Origin: an uncultured Clostridia bacterium
Lineage (GTDB): Bacteria; Bacillota; Clostridia; Oscillospirales; CAG-272
NCBI GenBank assembly: GCA_904501985.1
Contig: CAJGCT010000024.1
Span: 1 to 28,527 of the forward strand
Length of the DNA: 28,527 bases
Direction: 5' to 3'
The notes beneath the pieces are model-generated. The model did no database searches. It saw only the letters and a program-made list of their open reading frames with translations, and was not told the origin of the DNA. This document shows, one piece after another, positions 23,377 to 28,527 of the stretch. Numbering within the stretch: position 1 is the stretch's first letter; each line of letters opens with the position of its first letter. The position numbers were made by a program, and so were the translations under genes.

Positions 23377-23943
23377 TTACTTCTTAAGCGAATCGCGGAT
23401 CTCGCGGATATTTGCATAGAATTCGTCAAGCGCAGCCTTTTCAGCAGCAGCCTTGGCATCAGCCGCAGCCTTTTCCTCTGCCGCCTTGGCATCTTCTTCA
23501 GCCTTCTTGGCAGCAACCTCTGCCTCTGCCTTGGCAATTTCCTTTGCATTGAGCTTACGCTCCATATTCTTAATAAAGCGAACAGTAGCGAATATGCAGA
23601 GCGCAATAATGAAGAAGTCAATTATTGCCTGAATCCACAAGCCATAGGAAATAGCGATTTCGGTTACTTCTGCGATTCCTGCCGCCTCATCAGCCGGAAC
23701 AGCCTCGCGAAGCACGTATTTCCATTCGTCAATGGATACTCCGCTGGTGAAGTATGTCATAACGGGCGTGATAATGTTCTTTACAAGACCGTTTACAATG
23801 GCATTGAACGCAGTACCGATAACAACGCCCACTGCCATATCAAGCACATTGCCTTTAGTTATAAACTTCTTGAAGTCGGAGAAAAATGTGATCTTTTCTC
23901 CCTTTGCCTTAATTGCATCCTTTGCATCAGTTATTTTTCCCAT
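23377..23943 (-). CDS. mscL: Large-conductance mechanosensitive channel MscL
   Basis: 188 residues from ATG at 23943, which has GGAGGT six bases upstream; the longer frame to 24009 crosses the promoter and is rejected. The core FKKFITKGNVLDMAVGVVIG (24-43) and INxLVxxIITP-type segment (TM1 to about residue 62) are the MscL signature. TM2 spans about 98-122. The terminal helix IREIRDSLKK is the conserved C-terminal bundle. MscL opens under membrane tension to release solutes in hypo-osmotic shock. Unusual: about 40 residues rich in Ala, Glu and Lys (133-173) link TM2 to the bundle, against roughly 15 in Escherichia coli. The N-terminus also has some 20 extra residues. Confidence 0.95.
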   Translation of the reverse strand: MGKITDAKDAIKAKGEKITFFSDFKKFITKGNVLDMAVGVVIGTAFNAIVNGLVKNIITPVMTYFTSGVSIDEWKYVLREAVPADEAAGIAEVTEIAISYGLWIQAIIDFFIIALCIFATVRFIKNMERKLNAKEIAKAEAEVAAKKAEEDAKAAEEKAAADAKAAAEKAALDEFYANIREIRDSLKK

Positions 23944-23980
23944 GATAAACCTCCGTATAAAATTATAAATTACAGCTTTG

Positions 23981-24009
23981 ATTATAACAGATTGCAGGCA
24001 TTTTGTCAA
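23981..24009 (-). promoter_or_regulatory. mscL: Consensus sigma-A promoter of mscL
   Basis: TTGACA (24009-24004), 17 bases, TATAAT (23986-23981) on the minus strand: a perfect match, with a leader of about 30 bases. Confidence 0.85.
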
Positions 24010-24075
24010 TAAAAATCGAAAATTTACTTAATAGCAGTTGTACACCGCTAAGGATGAGAATGCACCGAAAATTCC

Positions 24076-24116
24076 GGCAGGAGCAAGCCCCTGCCCTACG
24101 TGGTATCGGGAATACC
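24076..24116. repeat. GC-rich palindromic intergenic element
   Basis: GGCAGGAGC (24076-24084) pairs with GCCCCTGCC (24087-24095) with one mismatch, and GGTAT/ATACC (24102-24116) forms a second small stem. The pocket is much more GC-rich than its surroundings. Its wording, with GGCAGG and CCCTGCCCTACG, resembles dispersed intergenic palindromes that I associate with Oscillospiraceae genomes, from memory only. It lies between the end of the acyltransferase gene and the mscL promoter and might also end the acyltransferase transcript. Confidence 0.4.
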
Positions 24117-24157
24117 GGTTGTAGAGCGCGTGTTATCTCTCACCGTTCTATTGACAT

Positions 24158-25222
24158 TTATTGCTTTCTCACGATTTTGCTGATTTTTCCGACAACCGCC
24201 GATACACATACGCAAACCGCAACCGTTACAACAAGGGAGAAAAACAGATGCGTACCGAATGTTACCGACAGCGGTACATTTTTGCCTCCAAGCAGTGCCT
24301 TTGCAAAATACAAAAACAGGGGATGCCAAAGGTAGATGGAGTATGAAGATCGGTCAACAGCACAAATAAGCTTTGCCGACATAATGGGAGCATCCGCTGA
24401 TTTTACGCATATTGTAAACAAAAACAGTACGGCACAGACAATATAGAAGACGTGCACGGTCTCAAGCCAATATATGTACTCTCTGCCCGAAAAATGGAGT
24501 AAGGAAAGTCCGCCGCTCATTACCGCCGCAAACAGGAACAGTGCCGTAATGCCACGCCACGCACCGACAACAGCGTTCTTCAGATATCCGTAATGCCGCC
24601 CAACAACAAGTCCTGCCATCCACCAGAAGATATAGGTTGAAAATACGCGGTCAGCATACGGGAACAACCAACCCTTAAAGAATATGCTTATAAAATCCGT
24701 CAAATACTGCCCGAAAATCATTCCAAGCGGCAGTGCAGCAACAAGCGCAATCACAGCATACGCAGGTTCGGAAAGCTTTTTCAGTATAGCTCGCCAAAGA
24801 GGTGCTAAAAAGTAAAACTGCATGATAGCGATAACAAAATAGAAATGACCGCACATATTTCCGTCAAAAAGAAGCTTTACAAGCTCCGGCACTGACGGTT
24901 CCATATAGTTTAATAAGACGAAGTAGACAAAATAAACGAGAACCGCCATAGCGTAAGGCAGCCAAACTCTTTTTATTCTTCCAAGGACATATTTTTTATA
25001 AGAGAAGCCTTCTTTTTCTGCCCCCAGAGCGAATTTCAGCGCGGACAGGAAGAAAAATCCCGGCACCGCGCAGGCGGCAAGTCTCCATGCCGGGAGCAGG
25101 AGCGCATATTCCCACGAGGTCTTATCGGCAACTGTAATCGCTGTTGATGAAGCGTGTATAAATATAACAAGCAGGCACAGTATAACATTCATGAGCGAAA
25201 GCTCGTGTTTTCTTTTTGTCAT
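24158..25222 (-). CDS. Membrane acyltransferase, acyltransferase-3 family
   Basis: 354 residues from ATG at 25222, with AAGGAGAA upstream; the longer frame to 25282 starts in the -35 box and is rejected. About ten hydrophobic segments. The first holds the conserved histidine (FIHASS, H23) of the Acyl_transf_3 family, followed by an FFFLSALKFA segment and RIKRVWLPY, both typical. The C-terminal part has SSYSIYLWHPLFLYF, also typical. Relatives O-acetylate or O-succinylate surface polysaccharides or peptidoglycan on the membrane. The target is unknown. It has its own perfect promoter and no visible partner gene. Confidence 0.88.
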   Translation of the reverse strand: MTKRKHELSLMNVILCLLVIFIHASSTAITVADKTSWEYALLLPAWRLAACAVPGFFFLSALKFALGAEKEGFSYKKYVLGRIKRVWLPYAMAVLVYFVYFVLLNYMEPSVPELVKLLFDGNMCGHFYFVIAIMQFYFLAPLWRAILKKLSEPAYAVIALVAALPLGMIFGQYLTDFISIFFKGWLFPYADRVFSTYIFWWMAGLVVGRHYGYLKNAVVGAWRGITALFLFAAVMSGGLSLLHFSGREYIYWLETVHVFYIVCAVLFLFTICVKSADAPIMSAKLICAVDRSSYSIYLWHPLFLYFAKALLGGKNVPLSVTFGTHLFFSLVVTVAVCVCVSAVVGKISKIVRKQ

Positions 25223-25253
25223 AGCACATTTTCTCCTTTTTGGGTGTAACAAT

Positions 25254-25282
25254 ATTGTAGCATAGCGCGGAAATTTTGTCAA
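25254..25282 (-). promoter_or_regulatory. Consensus sigma-A promoter of the acyltransferase gene
   Basis: TTGACA (25282-25277), 17 bases, TACAAT (25259-25254) on the minus strand, with an additional TG extended -10 element (TGC-TACAAT). Confidence 0.85.
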
Positions 25283-25338
25283 GGCACCACGCGCATCGTT
25301 AAAATGATAGCAACTTGTAACAAAACCTATTCTGGCAC

Positions 25339-25367
25339 TTGACAGACAGCATTTTATTTGTTAAAAT
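25339..25367 (+). promoter_or_regulatory. htpG: Sigma-A promoter of htpG
   Basis: TTGACA (25339-25344), 17 bases, TAAAAT (25362-25367). The leader is about 65 bases. No CIRCE heat-shock operator is present, so HrcA control is not indicated. Confidence 0.8.
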
Positions 25368-25437
25368 ATAAAGTGAGGTATTGTGTAACCAAGTAAAATA
25401 CCGCATAAATCAACTCAAAAAAAGAGGTTAGATAACA

Positions 25438-27318
25438 ATGTCCGAAGAGATCAAAAACACCGAAAAAGGCGGCATATCCGTCGAAATCGAACATATATTT
25501 CCGATCATAAAAAAATGGCTCTATTCCGAGAAGGAAATATTCCTCCGCGAGATAGTTTCAAACGCCTGCGATGCTGTCACAAAGTTAAAAAGACTTACTT
25601 CCCTTGGTGAAGCACAGATTGATGATGAAAACTACAAGATAACCGTTACCGTAGACAAAGAAGCACGCACTTTAACCGTTTCCGATAACGGTATCGGCAT
25701 GACCGAGGATGAGGTGCGCCGTTACATATGCCAGATCGCTCTTTCCGGTGCTCTCGAATTTATCGAAAAATATGAGGGCAAAGACAGCAAGGATGCTGCT
25801 GACAACGGCATTATCGGTCATTTCGGTCTCGGCTTTTACTCCGCATTTATGGTAAGTGACACCGTAGATGTTATAACCCGTTCATACACCTCGGACACCG
25901 CCGTAAAGTGGGTATGCTCAGAGGCAGGCGAGTATGAGATCACAACAGATTACACCCGTGACGGTCGCGGCACAGATGTTGTCATGCACATCATGGAAAA
26001 CGAATCGGAATTTCTTGAAGAATACCGTATTCGTGAGATGCTTGACAAATACTGCTCGTTCATGCCTGTGGAAATATACTTAAAATCAGAAAACGCCAAA
26101 GACGACTCCTCCGATGATAAAAAAGAGGATGAGCCGAAGCCGGTAAATGACACTCATCCTTTGTGGCAGAAGAATCCGTCCGACTGCACCGATGAGGAAT
26201 ACGACGAATTTTATCACAAGGTATTCCGCGATTACCGAGAGCCTCTGTTCCACATTCATCTGAATGCGGATTATCCGCTCAATTTCCGCGGCATACTGTA
26301 CTTCCCCCGCCTTTCGCACGAATACGACAACCTGGAGGGTCAGGTAAAGCTCTATTACAATCAGGTATTCGTAGCAGATAACATAAAAGAAGTAATTCCC
26401 GAATTTCTTCTCATGCTCAAAGGCGTACTTGACTGCCCCGAGCTTCCGCTGAACGTTTCAAGAAGCTATTTGCAGAACAGCGGATATGTGGCGAAAATAT
26501 CGGCTCACATCGTAAAAAAGGTTGCTGACAAGCTCTGCTCAATGTTCAATTTGGAGCGTGAAAATTACGAAAAGCTTTGGGAGGACCTCAAAACCTTTGT
26601 GGAGTATGGCTGTCTTCGTGACCGTAAGTTCTACGACCGCGTAAAATCCGCCATTGTATATGCAACCACTGACAATAAATACGTAACCCTTGACGAATAT
26701 CTGGAAAAAGCCAAAGAAAAGCATGAAAATACTGTATACTACACCGCTGACGTTACCGCGCAGGCACAGTACATCTCCATGTTTGCCGCAGAGGGCATAG
26801 AGGTTGTAGTTCTCGACAAAATGATCGACACGCAGTTCATAAACGTGGTAGAACAGGACAACGAGAATGTAAAATTCGTGCGTATCGACGCTGATGTGGC
26901 AGGTGCGCTCAAAGCGGACGGCGTTGCCGAGTCAAACGAAAAGCTGTGCGATATTTTCAAAGAGGTAAGCGGAAATTCCGAGCTCAAGGTAACCTTTGAG
27001 CTTCTCAAAAACGAAAAGATACCGGCAATTCTGAATATTTCCGAGGAAACTCGCCGTATGGAAGACATGATGAAAATGTACCGTCGTGCCGGCAATGCCA
27101 TGGGTGACATGAAATTCCCCACTGACACAAGCCTTGTAGTCAACGCCAACAGTTCGCTTATAAAGCGTCTGGCGGATGAAGCAGAAAGCGGCGGCGAAAA
27201 GGCAAAAAAGATTGCAAAACAAATATATACTTTAGCACTTCTTGCTCAGCGTCAGCTTAATGCCGACGAGCTTCAGGCATTCCTTTCCGACAGCTTTGAT
27301 ATGCTGGAAAACATTTAA
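25438..27318 (+). CDS. htpG: Molecular chaperone HtpG (bacterial Hsp90)
   Basis: A 626-residue protein of normal HtpG length. The N-terminal GHKL ATPase domain shows EIFLREIVSNACDA (34-47, catalytic Glu and ATP/Mg Asn), DNGIGM (80-85) and GHFGLGFYSAFMVSD. The middle domain (about 230-500) has NFRGILYFP and QVFVADN with the ELPLNVSRSYLQN segment. The C-terminal part is the dimerisation domain. It refolds and remodels client proteins in the cytosol with ATP. The start has AGAGGT ten bases upstream. No terminator is seen between it and aroC. Confidence 0.97.
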   Translation: MSEEIKNTEKGGISVEIEHIFPIIKKWLYSEKEIFLREIVSNACDAVTKLKRLTSLGEAQIDDENYKITVTVDKEARTLTVSDNGIGMTEDEVRRYICQIALSGALEFIEKYEGKDSKDAADNGIIGHFGLGFYSAFMVSDTVDVITRSYTSDTAVKWVCSEAGEYEITTDYTRDGRGTDVVMHIMENESEFLEEYRIREMLDKYCSFMPVEIYLKSENAKDDSSDDKKEDEPKPVNDTHPLWQKNPSDCTDEEYDEFYHKVFRDYREPLFHIHLNADYPLNFRGILYFPRLSHEYDNLEGQVKLYYNQVFVADNIKEVIPEFLLMLKGVLDCPELPLNVSRSYLQNSGYVAKISAHIVKKVADKLCSMFNLERENYEKLWEDLKTFVEYGCLRDRKFYDRVKSAIVYATTDNKYVTLDEYLEKAKEKHENTVYYTADVTAQAQYISMFAAEGIEVVVLDKMIDTQFINVVEQDNENVKFVRIDADVAGALKADGVAESNEKLCDIFKEVSGNSELKVTFELLKNEKIPAILNISEETRRMEDMMKMYRRAGNAMGDMKFPTDTSLVVNANSSLIKRLADEAESGGEKAKKIAKQIYTLALLAQRQLNADELQAFLSDSFDMLENI

Positions 27319-27354
27319 CATTCACTATAACTTCAAAGGAGTTAGATCTTTATA

Positions 27355-27489
27355 TTGAGTCTTCCTATACCGTTTCTTCTTACTCTAAACTTACTACGAA
27401 AAGGTGATCTTATATGGCATCTGTATACGGCACAAAACTTAAGCTCTCGGTTTTCGGGGAATCCCACGGCGATGCCATCGGCGTTGTAA
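27355..27489 (+). CDS. Possible 44-codon leader ORF overlapping the aroC start (doubtful)
   Basis: A TTG-started frame lies 13 bases after an isolated AAAGGAG (27335-27341) in the htpG-aroC gap and ends inside aroC in another reading frame. The spacing is long and the amino-acid sequence is unremarkable. It is reported only because that SD has no other start nearby. Confidence 0.12.
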   Translation: MSLPIPFLLTLNLLRKGDLIWHLYTAQNLSSRFSGNPTAMPSAL

Positions 27490-28502
27490 TTGACGGATTT
27501 CCGGCAGGGCTTAAGCTTGATCTTGATTACATAGACGCTTTTATGAAGCGCCGTGCTCCGGGCGGTAATTTTTCTACAAAGCGCACAGAGCCGGATATTC
27601 CTAAAATCGTAAGCGGCGTTTCGGACGGCTTTACAAACGGCTATCCCATATGTGCCATAATAGAAAATACCAATCAGCATTCATCGTCATATCAGGATAA
27701 GATGACAATTCCACGTCCGAGCCACGCCGACTATGCCGCCGCACTTAAATACGGCGACCATGTTGAGCTTCACGGCGGCGGACACTTTTCCGGACGTCTC
27801 ACCGCTCCCCTTGTATTTGCAGGAGCACTCTGCTCTCTGTATCTTGCCGATTTCGGCATCGAAATTGCCGCGCACATAAAGCAGATGCTTGACGTATCAG
27901 ACAGAAGCTTCGGACACAATGTTACAAAAAATGAACTTGCCGAGCTGAAAACTCACGCTTTTCCAACACTCGACCCGACAGCAGGTGAAGCCTTTGCCGC
28001 CATTATAAATTCGGCGAGAGACAAGGGCGATTCGGTAGGAGCTAAGCTGGAATGTGCGGCAGTAGGACTGCCGGCGGCACTTGGCGAGCATATGTTTGAG
28101 AGCGCCGAGGCTGAAATTTCAAGTCTCATATTTGCTGTGCCCGGAGTAAAGGGCATTGAATTCGGTGCAGGATTTGACTTTTGCCGTATGTATGGCTCAC
28201 AGGCAAACGACCCATACCAATATGTGGACGGCAAGGTTGTTACAAAGCAAAACAACTGCGGCGGTATCGTCGGCGGTATGACCACAGGTATGCCGCTTAT
28301 ATTCTCTGTTGCAGTAAAACCAACGCCCTCTATCTTTATACCTCAGGATTCAATAGATCTGGCAAACAACTGTAACACTACTCTTAAAATAAACGGCAGG
28401 CACGACCCCTGCATTGCAGTGCGTGCAATACCTGTAATAGAAGCTTGTACTGCTGTGGCACTTACACAGCTTATACTTAAATCAAGCGGGAGGAAGCTAT
28501 AA
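27414..28502 (+). CDS. aroC: Chorismate synthase
   Basis: A 362-residue protein that turns 5-enolpyruvylshikimate 3-phosphate into chorismate using reduced FMN, the last common step of aromatic amino-acid synthesis. Motifs: VFGESHGDAIG (13-23), KRRAPG (46-51), RPSHADYAAALKYG (with the conserved His), GGGHFSGRLTAP and NCGGIVGGMTTG near the C-terminus (FMN and substrate region). Start ATG at 27414 has AAAAGGTGA well spaced. Its TAA overlaps the ATG of the next gene by one base (TAATG). It lies 95 bases after htpG with no terminator between. Confidence 0.95.
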   Translation: MASVYGTKLKLSVFGESHGDAIGVVIDGFPAGLKLDLDYIDAFMKRRAPGGNFSTKRTEPDIPKIVSGVSDGFTNGYPICAIIENTNQHSSSYQDKMTIPRPSHADYAAALKYGDHVELHGGGHFSGRLTAPLVFAGALCSLYLADFGIEIAAHIKQMLDVSDRSFGHNVTKNELAELKTHAFPTLDPTAGEAFAAIINSARDKGDSVGAKLECAAVGLPAALGEHMFESAEAEISSLIFAVPGVKGIEFGAGFDFCRMYGSQANDPYQYVDGKVVTKQNNCGGIVGGMTTGMPLIFSVAVKPTPSIFIPQDSIDLANNCNTTLKINGRHDPCIAVRAIPVIEACTAVALTQLILKSSGRKL

Positions 28503-28527
28503 TGGCACGAGAAAATAATCTCTCGAT
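28502..28527 (+). CDS. 5' end of a gene downstream of aroC, cut by window edge
   Basis: ATG at 28502 overlaps the aroC stop as TAATG, and GGAGG sits eight bases upstream, so a coupled gene clearly begins here (MARENNLS...). Only eight codons are visible. It may be another step of aromatic synthesis, but the sequence is too short to say. Confidence 0.6.

Noticed and set aside
23944..24009. Longer N-terminus for mscL
   Set aside because: It would include the -10 and part of the -35 of a perfect promoter and lacks an SD, while the ATG at 23943 has GGAGGT.
25283..25437. CIRCE-type heat-shock operator before htpG
   Set aside because: No TTAGCACTC-N9-GAGTGCTAA or close variant is present. Only a weak GGTATT/AATACC pair lies in the leader.

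Overview
The window looks like a chromosomal segment of a low-to-mid GC, endospore-forming Firmicute of class Clostridia, most likely an Oscillospiraceae/Ruminococcaceae-type gut anaerobe. The basis is SpoIIID (a sporulation regulator), the Firmicute-type gene string DUF512-der-plsY, clean sigma-A promoters of the TTGACA-N17-TATAAT kind, AGGAGG-type ribosome binding sites and an SLH-anchored surface protein. The family assignment is inference. No phage, transposon, CRISPR, rRNA or tRNA is visible, and both edges cut through genes.

Left part (1-6720): an edge-truncated iron-sulfur flavoprotein on the minus strand diverges from a ROK-family glucokinase. After a strong hairpin comes a plus-strand run: PAP2 phosphatase, a ProXp/YbaK-like aminoacyl-tRNA deacylase, the DUF512 PDZ/radical-SAM-like protein, the ribosome-assembly GTPase Der and the acyltransferase PlsY. 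It ends at a symmetric bidirectional terminator.

Middle part (6734-19987), all on the minus strand and so read from right to left: spoIIID, recQ, a glycogen operon (glgB, glgC, glgD, glgA, glgP and a cytosolic GH13 alpha-glucan hydrolase), then a small flavodoxin-like gene. The glg cluster makes ADP-glucose, builds and branches glycogen, and degrades it again. The nearby glucokinase could supply or recover glucose 6-phosphate. The flavodoxin-like gene has its own promoter and an unusually structured 5' leader whose arms are arranged as an H-type pseudoknot. Its -35 region lies inside a long hairpin at the end of the glg operon.

Right part (19988-28527): a 429-bp AT-rich intergenic region leads into a 961-residue secreted phosphodiester-glycosidase (NAGPA) protein with three C-terminal SLH repeats. 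Then come mscL with a lengthened Ala/Glu/Lys-rich linker and a membrane acyltransferase (both minus strand), htpG, aroC, and the first codons of a gene overlapping the aroC stop.

Most of the window is well-known housekeeping and carbohydrate-storage content. The least explained items are the flavodoxin leader structure, the hairpin against the start codon of the PAP2 gene, the NAGPA-SLH protein and the spoIIID control region. Nothing seen amounts to a demonstrably new system.
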